Source: JBDSLU01 sp963844435
Lineage (GTDB): Bacteria; Acidobacteriota; Vicinamibacteria; Vicinamibacterales; Vicinamibacteraceae
Direction: 5' to 3'
Assembly: GCA_963844435.1 (NCBI GenBank)
Contig: CAWJOG010000002.1
Span: 417,761 to 481,760, forward strand
Length of the DNA: 64,000 nucleotides
Below, piece by piece: positions 18,496-27,278 of this stretch. Both the position numbers and the translations under genes were made by a program. The notes below the pieces were generated by a model that was not told the DNA's origin, made no database searches, and saw only the letters and a list, made by a program, of their open reading frames with translations. Each line of letters begins with the position of its first letter. Within the stretch, counting starts at the first letter, position 1.

Positions 18496-19443
18496 GTGGC
18501 CGCGACCCAGCCTTCCAGCCGTTTCGTGATCGTCACCTGCGCCATCACCGGCGCCATCCACACGCCGACGATGAGCGCGCACCTGCCGATCACGCCGGCG
18601 CAGATCGCGCAGGAGGCGATCGATGCGGCCGGGGCCGGCGCGGCGATCGTCCACCTGCATGCCCGCGATCCGATCGACGGGCGGCCGTCGCCGTCACCGG
18701 CGCTCTTCCAGGAGTTCCTGCCGCGGATCAAGGCCGGCTGCGACGCGGTGATCAACATCACCACCGGCGGCGGCCAGAACATGACCGTGCAGGATCGGCT
18801 GGCGTGTGCGCTCGCCTGTCAGCCGGAGATGTGCTCGCTCAACATGGGCTCGATGAACTTCGGGCTCTATCCCACGCTGAACCGCTACAAGACGTTCACC
18901 CACGAGTGGGAGCCCGCCTACCTCGAAGGCAGCCGCGACTTCATCTTCAAGAACACCTTCAAGGACATCGAGTACATCCTCGAGCACCTCGGCCGCGGCT
19001 GCGGCACGCGCTTCGAGTTCGAGTGCTACGACGTCGGCCACCTCTACAACCTGGCGCACGTCGTCGATCGCAAGCTGGTCGAGCCGCCCTTCTTCGTGCA
19101 GACGATCTTCGGCATCCTCGGCGGCATCGGGGCCGACGCCGAGAACCTGCTGCACATGCGGCGGACGGCGGACAAGCTGTTCGGGGACGCCTACGAGTGG
19201 TCGGTGCTGGCGGCGGGGCGCCACCAGATGCCGATGGCGACGATGGCCGCCGTGATGGGCGGCAACGTCCGCGTCGGGCTCGAGGACAGCGTCTACATCG
19301 CCAAGGGCAAGCTGGCGACCAGCAACGCCGAGCAGGTAGCCAAGATCCGCCGCATCCTGAGCGAGCTGTCGCTCGAGATCGCGACACCGGCGGAGGCGCG
19401 GACGCGCCTCGCCCTCAAAGGCGTCGCCAACGTGAAGTTCTAG
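18496..19443 (+). CDS. BKACE (DUF849) beta-keto acid cleavage enzyme
   Basis: A 315-residue TIM-barrel protein of the 3-keto-5-aminohexanoate cleavage family. The zinc-binding HxH is visible as VHLHARDP near residue 53-60, and NITTGGG and ECYDVGHLYNL are typical family segments. These enzymes condense a beta-keto acid with acetyl-CoA to give acetoacetate and a CoA ester. GTG 18496 is chosen because AGGAG lies 6-7 nt upstream; an earlier in-frame GTG has no ribosome-binding site. Its substrate here is unknown. The 3' end overlaps the response regulator tail on the other strand by 29 nt. Confidence 0.9.
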   Translation: MAATQPSSRFVIVTCAITGAIHTPTMSAHLPITPAQIAQEAIDAAGAGAAIVHLHARDPIDGRPSPSPALFQEFLPRIKAGCDAVINITTGGGQNMTVQDRLACALACQPEMCSLNMGSMNFGLYPTLNRYKTFTHEWEPAYLEGSRDFIFKNTFKDIEYILEHLGRGCGTRFEFECYDVGHLYNLAHVVDRKLVEPPFFVQTIFGILGGIGADAENLLHMRRTADKLFGDAYEWSVLAAGRHQMPMATMAAVMGGNVRVGLEDSVYIAKGKLATSNAEQVAKIRRILSELSLEIATPAEARTRLALKGVANVKF

Positions 19444-20272
19444 CTGACGACCCGAGTGTGCGCAGTTCCTGGGACGACTCCGGAGTTTGGAGGCGCTCCG
19501 GCCGTGATTCCTGGGATTTGGGGCGCGACGACTCCGGGGTACGACCCACGGACTCCGGAGTGGTAGGTGAAGACTCCGGAGTCGTCGGCGCCACTGCGAG
19601 CATGTAGCCGACGCCGCGGACGGTGACGATCCGGGCGCCGGCCGCGATCTTGCGACGCAGCCGGCTGATGTGGACGTCGAGCGACCGGTCGAACGGCGAC
19701 GCCTGGCGGCCCCACGCGGCGCGGGTCAGGTCGTCGCGCAGCACCTTGCGGCCGGCGTGGCGCACGAGGTACTCGAGGAGATCGAACTCGACGGCTGTCA
19801 GAGCGACGCTGGCTCCCTCCACGCGCGCCTGGCGCGCCGCGCATTCGAGCCGCACCCCGCCGGCCTCGGCGACGCCGATCGCCACGCGATCGACGCGCTG
19901 CCGCCGCAGCACCGCGCGCACCCGCGCCACCACTTCTTCGGGATCGAGCGGGCCGCCGACGTAGTCGTCGGCGCCGCTGTCGAGCGTCGCGATCGGATCC
20001 GCCGCGCGGGTCAGCAGCGAGATCACCACCAGCGGCAGCGCGCTGTGACCGCGGAAGGCGCGCACCGCCTCGGGCGCGTCGACACCGGCCATCCCCGCGT
20101 CGAGCAGCACCAGGCGGTAGGCGTCGGCAGCCGGACCGAGGCCGCGGTCCGCGTCCGGCTCCCACGCCAGCCGCAGGCCGCGCGCCGCGCACGGCCCGCG
20201 CAGCAGCAGCGGCAGATCGGCGCGATCGGAGACGATCAGCACGGCCGTGGCATCCATGGTGGTCTCGCCCAT
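19415..20272 (-). CDS. OmpR-type response regulator with degenerate receiver and TPES-repeat tail
   Basis: A 285-residue protein: a receiver domain (about 8-120), an OmpR/PhoB winged helix (about 135-225, ending with VRGVGYML), and a repetitive tail. The receiver keeps the phospho-acceptor region LVLLDAGM, but the acidic pocket reads VSDRAD and the conserved lysine is lost (DDYVGGPLDPEE instead of a KP motif). Phosphorylation may therefore not work normally. The tail of about 55 residues repeats TPES, encoded by ACTCCGGAGT palindromes. ATG 20272 has GAGGGGGG 5 nt upstream. No sensor kinase is adjacent; it is the last gene after an outer-membrane assembly operon. Confidence 0.85.
   Translation of the reverse strand: MGETTMDATAVLIVSDRADLPLLLRGPCAARGLRLAWEPDADRGLGPAADAYRLVLLDAGMAGVDAPEAVRAFRGHSALPLVVISLLTRAADPIATLDSGADDYVGGPLDPEEVVARVRAVLRRQRVDRVAIGVAEAGGVRLECAARQARVEGASVALTAVEFDLLEYLVRHAGRKVLRDDLTRAAWGRQASPFDRSLDVHISRLRRKIAAGARIVTVRGVGYMLAVAPTTPESSPTTPESVGRTPESSRPKSQESRPERLQTPESSQELRTLGSSARTSRWRRL
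19477..19582. repeat. ACTCCGGAGT palindromic repeat cluster
   Basis: Perfect copies of the 10-bp palindrome ACTCCGGAGT lie at 19477-19486, 19552-19561 and 19573-19582, with a one-mismatch copy at 19531-19540. The motif reads as Thr-Pro-Glu-Ser on either strand. Two TTCCTGGGA words lie between the copies. The same palindrome recurs in another gene at 25186-25222. Confidence 0.85.
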
Positions 20273-20283
20273 CACTGCCCCCC

Positions 20284-20856
20284 TCACGGCGCAACCTTGA
20301 TGTCGACCACCTTCTGGAAGCTGCTGCCATCGTCGTCGACGAACGAGGCCGCCACCTGCACGATCGCTTCCTTGCGCAGGCTCGGCAGGTCGTACCAGGC
20401 CTCGAAGCTCAGCGTGATCGGGGTGTTGATGCCGTTGAACTGGTTGCCGCTGGCGCTGAGCGTGACGAACTCGAATTTCTCGCTGTCGCTGCCGCTCGGC
20501 GGCGTCACGATGCCGCCGGTCGCCTGCTTGATGGTCAGCGTGGTGGCGACGACGCGGACCGGATAGTCGATGTCGAGATCGTCGTCGTCGGCGTTCGCGT
20601 TCAACGAGATGTTGGCGGAGAACACGGTGTGCCAGTCGTAGGCCAGGATGTCGTCCGGCTGGTTGTTGCCGCGGACGAGGCGATAGGTGCGGCCGCCGGT
20701 CTGGTCGTCCGCGGTGATCGGATCGGGGTTGGCGGCGATGTCCACCGCCTCGTCGAAGCGGATGGTGTCGGTCGGGTCGGTCGGGTTCTGGCACCCCACC
20801 GCGGCCAGCGCCGAGAGCAGCACGGCGACACGCACGGGCGCGATCAGACGGGTCAT
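20284..20856 (-). CDS. Predicted lipoprotein of unknown function
   Basis: A 190-residue protein with a lipoprotein signal (hydrophobic 8-20, lipobox AAVGC near 22) followed by an acidic, Asp-rich mature part predicted to be mostly beta strand. No named domain was recognised. ATG 20856 has GAGGAG 8 nt upstream. It lies 79 nt after the BamA-like gene and 11 nt before the response regulator on the same strand, which suggests an envelope-related role, but that is only context. Confidence 0.7.
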   Translation of the reverse strand: MTRLIAPVRVAVLLSALAAVGCQNPTDPTDTIRFDEAVDIAANPDPITADDQTGGRTYRLVRGNNQPDDILAYDWHTVFSANISLNANADDDDLDIDYPVRVVATTLTIKQATGGIVTPPSGSDSEKFEFVTLSASGNQFNGINTPITLSFEAWYDLPSLRKEAIVQVAASFVDDDGSSFQKVVDIKVAP

Positions 20857-20935
20857 CAAAGGATCTCCTCGGTCAACACGGCACGATCAGGGCACACGCC
20901 TCCGGTGCCGGACGGCAGGCGTGCTCGCCGGTGGC

Positions 20936-23488
20936 TCAGAACGTCGTGCCGACGGCGAACTTCAGCGCCCGCGCCGGCTGGAACGCGTCGCGATAGATGT
21001 TCCAGGCGTAGATCAGGCGGAACGGCACGTTCAGCATCGGCACGATGACGCGCAGCTCGACGCCGGTCGACGTGCGCAGCTGGCGCAGATCGATGCGCTC
21101 CGCTTCGGCGAACGCCTGGCCGGCGTCGTGGAACAGCAGCGCGCGCACCGGCCCGAACACGTCCAGGTAGTACTCCGCGTTGAACAGCACGAACTTGTCG
21201 CCGCCGACGACGCGCTGGTCCTCGTCGACCGGACCGACCGAGCGCAGCTCGACGCCGCGGATCTGGTACTCGCCGCCCATCACGTAGCGCAGGTAGTAGG
21301 GCAGCTCCCGGGTGTTGCCGTACGGACGCAACAGGCCGCCGTTCAGCCGCACGCCGAGCGCGGTCCGCCGCGTGTGCGGGAAATAGAGGATGGCTTCCGC
21401 TTCGGGCCGGATGTAGCTGGTCGTGCCGCCGAGGGGGCCGCCCGCGATCGGCATGTTGATCGAGAGGCGCCGGCCGCTGCGCGGCGTGTACGGGTTGTCG
21501 ACCGTGTTGTGGACGAACGCCGGCGTGATCCGGCTCTCGATGTGCCGGCCGTTGTCGAGGAACAGGCGCGACAGCTGCGTCGTCGCCGTGTCGCCGAGCG
21601 AATCGCGCAGCTCCTGGCTGACCGCGGTGTCGACGACCTCGTAGCCGTAGGTCGCGAACACGCGGGAGTAGCGAAACAGCTGCCGCCCGAGCGTCAGGTT
21701 GCCGCCAGCGCGCACCTCGCTGTAGCCGATCGTGTTGGGGCTGGTGACCAGGTCGACCTTCCGCGAGTAGACGTCGACGCCGGCGGTGATCGGCCGGTTG
21801 AACGCGTACGGTTCGGAGAAGGCGACCTGGTAGACCGTCGACCGCGTCCCCCGCTGGCCGGTCAAGGTCAGGCTCTCCCCGCGGCCCATCAGATTGGCGG
21901 TCGTGTAGGACAGGTTGAAGAAGGCGCCGTCGTACTGCGACACGCCGCCGCCGAACTGCAGCTGGTTGCGGTTCTGCTCCTCGAGCGTGAACGTCAGGTC
22001 GACCGCGTCCGCGACGCCGTTCGCCTTGTCGACTTTCAGGTCCTTCTCGGAGCCTTCGAGCGGCTTGAAGTAGCCGAGCTGATTCAGGCGGCGGACGCTG
22101 TGTTTCAGCGCCTCGGTGTTGAAGACGCCGCCCTCGTACAGGTTCAGCTCGCGGCGGATCACGTCGTCGCGCGTGATCGAGTTGCCCTTGAAGGCGATCC
22201 GGTTGATGACGTAGCGGGGCCCTTCTGAAAGGCGCATCACGACGTCGACGATCGCCGGGCCGGCTTCCGCCGCCGCGGGCTCGGGCGGCGGCGTGGTGCC
22301 GCCCTCCCCTTCCGCGGGCACGTCGCGCCGCTTCAGGTCGGGATACCCGGTGAACTCCATGTGTCCGATCGACCCGTAGATCTCACGCGCCTTGTTCAGT
22401 CCGTCCCGGATGCTCTCCTGTCGATACCAGGCGCCCGGCTTCAGCTTGAAGATCGACTGCAGCGCCTCGGTGCGGACGATCGTCTGCCCCTCGAAGCCGA
22501 TGGTTCCGACGCGGTACCGGCGGCCTTCGTAGATCGGGATGCGCAGCTGGACGAAGCGCGTCTTGCCGTCGGCGGAGTCGTCCAGCGTCCGCACTTCGGG
22601 CTGGCCGACGCGGACCGCGACGTAGCCCTGGTTGCGGTAGTGGTCCTCGACGCGCTGCGCGTCGTCGGCGAACGTGGTCTCGTTATAGGCGCCGCGGCTG
22701 GTGACCAGCGAGAGCAGGCCCTGCGGCCGGTTGTTCTTCAGCACCTTGCCGAGGTCGCTGTCCGCGACCGCGCGGTTGCCGATGAAGGCGACATCGCGAA
22801 TGACGAGCTTCGGTCCGCGCGTGACGTTGAAGACGAGGCTGACCAGCTTGCCGCTGCCGGCAATCGGCTCGATCGCCGACGACACCTCGGCGGCGGCGAA
22901 GCCCTTCTCGGCGAGGAGATCGCGCAGCACCGTGCGGGCGCGGCGGATGACGCCCTGATCGAGGAAGGCGTCGAGCTTGATCTCGGCGCCGTGCTCGCGC
23001 AGCGACTCGTCGATCTTGGTCTGCTCGAGATCGCCGGCGCCTTCGTACTTCACCAGCCGGACGCGGGCGCGCTCCTCGAGGTGATAGGTGACGATCTTGC
23101 CGACGACGCCGTTGGCGAACGTGTAGTCGGTGGCCTCGATCTTCAGGTCGTCGAGGAACCCGGTCGCCCACAGCCGGCGGAAGTCCTCCTTGATCGTCTC
23201 GCGCGTGCTGTCGTCGAAGGCCACCCACTCGCGCTGCGAGGGCCGGCTCGGGCGCAGCCGGAGGTAATAGAGGTACGTCTCCGGTTCGACCGCGGACTGG
23301 TTGTTCTGCGTCGGGAAGCACAGGCCGAGCAGGTAAACCAGCGGGCCCGATCCCGCCGGCGGGAGTTGCGACGGCGCCGGCACCGGCTGGCCGCACAACG
23401 TGGCCGCGCCGGGATCGGATGGCTGAGCCGCCGCCGTAGCGGCCGCGGACAGCAGCCAGGCCCCCGCCGCCAGCGCCCGCGCCGTCAC
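20936..23488 (-). CDS. bamA: BamA/Omp85 outer-membrane assembly protein
   Basis: An 850-residue protein: signal peptide (about 1-22), an N-terminal extension, several POTRA domains (for example VIRDVAFIGNRAVADSDLGK and YVINRIAFKGNSITRDDVI), and a C-terminal beta barrel. The barrel ends with a phenylalanine (FAVGTTF), the usual outer-membrane insertion signal, and carries the GGEYQIRG motif corresponding to the conserved VRGF/(V/I)RG loop motif. It inserts beta-barrel proteins into the outer membrane. GTG 23488 overlaps the upstream stop (GTGA). It may be a paralogue of the housekeeping BamA, since none of the usual neighbours (skp, lpxD, fabZ) are here. Confidence 0.9.
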   Translation of the reverse strand: MTARALAAGAWLLSAAATAAAQPSDPGAATLCGQPVPAPSQLPPAGSGPLVYLLGLCFPTQNNQSAVEPETYLYYLRLRPSRPSQREWVAFDDSTRETIKEDFRRLWATGFLDDLKIEATDYTFANGVVGKIVTYHLEERARVRLVKYEGAGDLEQTKIDESLREHGAEIKLDAFLDQGVIRRARTVLRDLLAEKGFAAAEVSSAIEPIAGSGKLVSLVFNVTRGPKLVIRDVAFIGNRAVADSDLGKVLKNNRPQGLLSLVTSRGAYNETTFADDAQRVEDHYRNQGYVAVRVGQPEVRTLDDSADGKTRFVQLRIPIYEGRRYRVGTIGFEGQTIVRTEALQSIFKLKPGAWYRQESIRDGLNKAREIYGSIGHMEFTGYPDLKRRDVPAEGEGGTTPPPEPAAAEAGPAIVDVVMRLSEGPRYVINRIAFKGNSITRDDVIRRELNLYEGGVFNTEALKHSVRRLNQLGYFKPLEGSEKDLKVDKANGVADAVDLTFTLEEQNRNQLQFGGGVSQYDGAFFNLSYTTANLMGRGESLTLTGQRGTRSTVYQVAFSEPYAFNRPITAGVDVYSRKVDLVTSPNTIGYSEVRAGGNLTLGRQLFRYSRVFATYGYEVVDTAVSQELRDSLGDTATTQLSRLFLDNGRHIESRITPAFVHNTVDNPYTPRSGRRLSINMPIAGGPLGGTTSYIRPEAEAILYFPHTRRTALGVRLNGGLLRPYGNTRELPYYLRYVMGGEYQIRGVELRSVGPVDEDQRVVGGDKFVLFNAEYYLDVFGPVRALLFHDAGQAFAEAERIDLRQLRTSTGVELRVIVPMLNVPFRLIYAWNIYRDAFQPARALKFAVGTTF

Positions 23489-24117
23489 AGCTTCACCCGC
23501 ACGCCGACCCGCGCCACGAAACGCTGGCGGGTCGCGCCGTCTTCGGTCTTGGTGAGGGCGAGGCCGTAGCCGCCTTCGACGAAGACGCTCGCGCGCGAGG
23601 AGAGCGCCGCTTCCATGCCGCCGAGGCCGAGGATCGAGCCGCTGTCGGGGCCGTCGCGGGCGGTGATCTGGGCCCAATAGCCGGCGCCGGCGTAGAAGCT
23701 GGCCATCGACCCGGGCGTGAAGTAGTAGTTCGCCGAGCCGAAGGCATGCAGCGCCGTCACGCCGATGCCGGTCGGCACGTCGTCGGGGTCGCCGCCCAGG
23801 GCGCCCGATCCGACCACGCCGCCGCGCACCGCGATGCGCTTCGTGAGGAAGTGGCTCACGTCGACCTGCAGCGTCACGTGAAACGGCAGGTCGTCGTCCT
23901 CGGAGGTGATCCGGTCGGCGTAGCCGGCAAGGCCGATCGACGTCCGGCCGGGCGCACCGACGATCCGCGGCTCGACGTCCTCGTTCGGCGTCACCGGACG
24001 GTCCTCGGCCGGCGTCACCGCCGGCGGCTGGACGTCCGCGGGACTGGTCACCTGCCCCGCCGATGGGGCCGCGCACCCGATGACCATTGCCCCAACGAGC
24101 AGGCACGTGACTCGCAT
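23485..24117 (-). CDS. Small outer-membrane beta-barrel lipoprotein
   Basis: A 210-residue protein with a signal ending in a lipobox (MVIGC near residue 14), then a Pro-rich linker and alternating amphipathic strands (from GRTSIGLAGYADRI onward, ending FVARVGVRVKL) typical of an 8-stranded OmpX/OmpA-type barrel. No enzyme motif is present. Its stop overlaps the BamA start, so the two are co-translated; it may be a client or partner of that BamA. ATG 24117 has only a weak ribosome-binding site. Confidence 0.72.
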   Translation of the reverse strand: MRVTCLLVGAMVIGCAAPSAGQVTSPADVQPPAVTPAEDRPVTPNEDVEPRIVGAPGRTSIGLAGYADRITSEDDDLPFHVTLQVDVSHFLTKRIAVRGGVVGSGALGGDPDDVPTGIGVTALHAFGSANYYFTPGSMASFYAGAGYWAQITARDGPDSGSILGLGGMEAALSSRASVFVEGGYGLALTKTEDGATRQRFVARVGVRVKL

Positions 24118-24241
24118 GAGAGGTGATTCACCGAGGGTCGATGAACGTCTCTGAACTTTTCTTAAGTCCACGGCCGGCGCCGGCGCGGCCACTGTTCCCG
24201 GCCGCCGCCGCGCACGCGGCGTCTGATCCGGGCACGGTGCC

Positions 24242-24265
24242 GGAAACGTTTTGCCGCCTCACGTC
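24242..24265 (+). promoter_or_regulatory. Candidate ECF-type promoter, leaderless start
   Basis: GGAAAC at 24242-24247 and CGTC at 24262-24265 resemble -35 and -10 elements of ECF sigma promoters, with a 14-nt gap. The sigma gene's ATG at 24272 is only 6 nt past the -10 and has no ribosome-binding site, as expected for a leaderless, autoregulated transcript. The assignment is by eye. Confidence 0.4.
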
Positions 24266-24271
24266 AATCAC

Positions 24272-24895
24272 ATGAGCACGCTGTTTGCGATACGCGGCGC
24301 CGAGCCCGAGGACGTCACCCTGCTGGGCGACGCCACCCGGGGCGATCTCGATGCCTTTGCCACGCTCTACCGCCGCCACCAGCAGCGGGTCTTCCGCTTC
24401 GCCCGGGCCATGACCGGCTCGAGCGACGCGGCCGAGGACATCACGCAGGAGGTGTTCGTGGTCCTGCTCACCGACGCAGGGCGCTTCGATCCGGCTCGCG
24501 CCGCGTTCACGACCTACGTCTACGGGATCGTGCGGAACTTGAGCCGGCATCGCGTCCGCCGCGAGCGGTCCGGTCCGTCGGTCGACGACCTGCTGCGGGA
24601 CGGCCGCGACATCGACAGCGACGACGACCCGTCGAAGCTGGTCGAAGGGGCCCAGCTCGCCGGCGCGGTGCGGCGCGCGCTGATCTCGCTGCCGTCACGC
24701 TATCGGGAGCTGATCGTGCTGTGCGACCTGCACGACCTGTCGTACGAGGAGGCCGCCGCCGTCGTCGGCGCGTCGGTCGGCGCGGTGCGATCGCGGCTGC
24801 ACAAAGGCCGGCAGCTGCTGCGGCTGCGGCTGGCGCGGGTACGGGAGGCACACCAGGTGTCCGGAGAGTTCAGGCAGGTCCGATGCCCGGCATGA
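24272..24895 (+). CDS. ECF-family RNA polymerase sigma factor
   Basis: A 207-residue sigma-70 family protein. Region 2 spans about 20-85 (FATLYRRHQQRVFRFARAMT, then AEDITQEVFV), and region 4 spans about 125-180 with ALISLPSRYRELIVL and the LSYEEAAAVVGASVGAVRSR helix-turn-helix. It overlaps the next gene, an apparent membrane partner, by 13 nt, which is typical of sigma/anti-sigma pairs. ATG 24272 is preferred on family length. Confidence 0.9.
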   Translation: MSTLFAIRGAEPEDVTLLGDATRGDLDAFATLYRRHQQRVFRFARAMTGSSDAAEDITQEVFVVLLTDAGRFDPARAAFTTYVYGIVRNLSRHRVRRERSGPSVDDLLRDGRDIDSDDDPSKLVEGAQLAGAVRRALISLPSRYRELIVLCDLHDLSYEEAAAVVGASVGAVRSRLHKGRQLLRLRLARVREAHQVSGEFRQVRCPA

Positions 24896-25647
24896 CACCG
24901 CTTCGTCCGGACGACGTGCACAGCGCGCGAGCGTGGGCCGCGTTCGTGGCCGACGACGCCGCGGACGCGGCGCCGCCGTCGCTGGAGGCACGCGTGCTGC
25001 GCGCGGCGCAGGCGGCGCTGGCGCAGAAGCAGCGCGCCGACGCGGAGCGGGCACGCCGCCGCTGGTTCGCCGGCGTCAGCGCGATCGCGGCGAGCCTCCT
25101 CGCGGCAGCCGCGTGGTCGCTCGCGCCCGGTGGGCTGACCACGTCGCGCGTCATGGCGCCGGCGGACGCGTCACGCGCCGGGACGACTCCGGAGTCATCG
25201 GCGGCGTCCACCACTCCGGAGTCGAGCGCGCAAGCCGCCGAGGAGCCTCCGGGGCGTCCCGTGCCGATGACCAATATCGAGGCCGGCCGCGTGCTCGGGA
25301 TGCCGCCGGCGCGGCTCGCGTCGCGACCGCTGTTCGATCCGATCAACGGCGTCGGCCCGGTCCGGGCGCCCGGGGCGTTGCGGGCCCGGTCCTTCGGCGC
25401 TGCCGTCGCGGAGCCCGTCGCGGTGGCGAGGACCCCAGCGGCGCCAATCGCGTTTCCTCCGGCGGCAACGCCGGCTGTCGTCCCCGGCGCGCTCGCCGGC
25501 TCGTCGCAGGAGGCGTGGACGCTGCGGGCCAAGCCGGTCTTCGACCCCGAAGCGGTCGAGACCACGCCGCCGCCACCGGTGTATCGACTCGACCACGCGA
25601 CGCCGGCGGCTGCCCCGCGGGAGGATCCGCCGGCGCCGCCGAAGTGA
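24883..25647 (+). CDS. Single-pass membrane protein, probable sigma partner
   Basis: A 254-residue protein with a cytoplasmic N-terminal part (about 1-60, RPDDVHSARAWAAFVADDA), one transmembrane helix (about 62-85, starting WFAGVSAIAASLLAAAAW), and a long low-complexity Pro/Ala-rich periplasmic part. There is no zinc-binding HxxxCxxC motif, so it is not a classical ZAS anti-sigma, but the overlap with the ECF gene and topology suggest a regulator of it. The linker after the membrane helix contains two TPESS repeats encoded by ACTCCGGAGT palindromes. ATG 24892 (overlapping the sigma stop) is an alternative start. Confidence 0.65.
   Translation: MPGMTPLRPDDVHSARAWAAFVADDAADAAPPSLEARVLRAAQAALAQKQRADAERARRRWFAGVSAIAASLLAAAAWSLAPGGLTTSRVMAPADASRAGTTPESSAASTTPESSAQAAEEPPGRPVPMTNIEAGRVLGMPPARLASRPLFDPINGVGPVRAPGALRARSFGAAVAEPVAVARTPAAPIAFPPAATPAVVPGALAGSSQEAWTLRAKPVFDPEAVETTPPPPVYRLDHATPAAAPREDPPAPPK
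25186..25222. repeat. ACTCCGGAGT palindrome pair
   Basis: Two perfect copies of ACTCCGGAGT, at 25186-25195 and 25213-25222, inside the linker of the sigma-partner gene, where they encode TTPESS twice. It is the same motif as the 19477-19582 cluster, although that gene lies on the opposite strand. Confidence 0.85.
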
Positions 25648-25673
25648 CGGCTGCTAGTGGGCTGTAACCACCG

Positions 25674-26430
25674 CTAGGTCAGATACCAGCCGCCGTTCAC
25701 GCTGATCGTCTGGCCGGTGAGGTAGGCGTTCTCGGCCAGGAGCCGCACCACCGACGCGACCTCGCCGACGTCACCGAAGCGGCCGACCGGGATGATGCCC
25801 GGCTTCGCGTTCGGGTTCGACGTCACCATCTCCGTCTCGATCAGCGCCGGCGCGATCACGTTGGCGGTGATGCCTTCCTTGGCGAGGTGGGCGGCGTAGA
25901 AGTGCATCAGGCCATGCAGCCCGGCCTTCGACGCCGCGTAGTGCGGGCCGACCACGCCGCCGACCTGCGCCGCCACCGACGACAGGAAGATCAGCCGGCC
26001 CCACCGCCGCTCGCGCATGCCGCGCGACGAGGCCCTGCGTGATCAGGAACGCCGACGTCAGGTTGGTGGCGATCGCCTCGTCCCACTGCGCCTCGCCGAC
26101 GCGGTCGATCGGCGCCGGATGCGCCACGCCGGCGTTGTTGACGAGGATGTCGATCTCGCCGAGCTCGGTCCGGACACCGGCCAGCAGCGCGGCGATCTCG
26201 AAGCGCTGCGAGACGTCGGCGCGGATCGACACGGCGCGCCGCCCGTGCTCGGCGATGTCGGTGCACGTGAGCACCGCGTCGGCCTCGCGTTCGCGGAACG
26301 TGATCGCGACGTCGGCGCCCGCTTCGGCGAGCGCCAGGGCCACGGCGCGGCCGATGCCGCGGCTGCCGCCGGTCACCAGAGCCTGGCGTCCGGCCAGCGG
26401 CAGGGCCGGCGCCCGTTTCTTCTCAGCCAT
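25674..26430 (-). CDS. FabG-like SDR oxidoreductase, frame broken near 26022
   Basis: The first frame from ATG 26430 gives LVTGGSRGIG, NNAG and LTSAFLITQGLVA; the next frame continues with MRERRWGRLIFLSS, the catalytic YAASK and ISVNGGW. Joined by removing one base in GCGCGG near 26022, it is a 251-residue classical SDR whose spacing between the N-L-T and G-M residues matches FabG exactly. It could be a 3-oxoacyl-ACP reductase or another SDR. Its start overlaps the fdhD stop by 8 nt, so the two are translationally coupled. Confidence 0.8.
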
Positions 26431-27254
26431 GTGCCAGTGACCCGTGCGCGATCCGTGCCGGATGCGTGTAGATGTTGAAGCGGCCGCCGCGCACGAAGCC
26501 GATCAGCGTGATCCCCGCCTCGTCGGCCAGCTCGATCGCCAGGCTGGACGGCGCCGACACCGCGGCGACGAGCGGCACGCCGGCCAGCCACGCCTTCTGC
26601 AGGATCTCGAACGAGGTGCGGCCGCTGACGAACAGCAGCAGGTCGCCGGCCGGCAGCCCGCCAGCCAGCAGCCGCCGGCCGATGATCTTGTCGACGGCGT
26701 TGTGCCGCCCGACGTCTTCGGCGGTGTCGACGATGTCGCCGTCGAGCGTGCACAGCGCGGCGGCGTGCAGGCCGCCGGTGGCGGCGAACGTCTCCTGGAG
26801 CGGCGCGAGGCGCTCCGGCAGCGCGCGGATCGCATGAGCGTCGATGGTGCGGGTCAGACCGCACGCGCGGCGCCGTCAGACGCGTCGACGCCAGATCGGG
26901 ACGTCCGCACATGCCGCAGGAGGAGGTCGTCGTCACCTGACGCCGGGTATCGCGCTGTGCGGCCACCGCCGCCGCGCGATCCGCGCTCAGGATCACGTCC
27001 ACGACGTCGGCCGGCGGATCCACGTGCACCGCGACGATGTCGGCGGCCGCGGTCACGATCCCTTCGGTGAACAGGAAGCCGGCGGCCAGCTCGCGATCGG
27101 CGCCCGGCGTCCGCATCGTCACGGAGAACGGCTGGCCGTTCAGCCGCACCTCGAGCGCCGCCTCGACGGCCACGTCGTCGGTCGACGTCTCGCTCGTCGC
27201 CCCGTCGCCGACGCGCACCACCGGGATGTGCTGCATCCGCTCGCGTCCGGCCAT
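26423..27254 (-). CDS. fdhD: Formate dehydrogenase accessory sulfurtransferase FdhD, frame broken near 26866
   Basis: The N-terminal frame from ATG 27254 holds the FdhD beta-rich start and the active-site CGMCG motif (near residue 126). The next frame continues with LPERLAPLQETFAATGGLHAAA, EDVGRHNAVDKIIG and SGRTSFEI, all FdhD signatures, and ends YTHPARIAHG. One extra base, most simply in the CCC near 26866, explains the break. FdhD passes sulfur to the molybdenum cofactor of formate dehydrogenases, which fits the divergent molybdoenzyme. ATG 27236 is an alternative start. Confidence 0.88.
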
Positions 27255-27278
27255 GGCCGGCAGGATAACATCGGCCGC

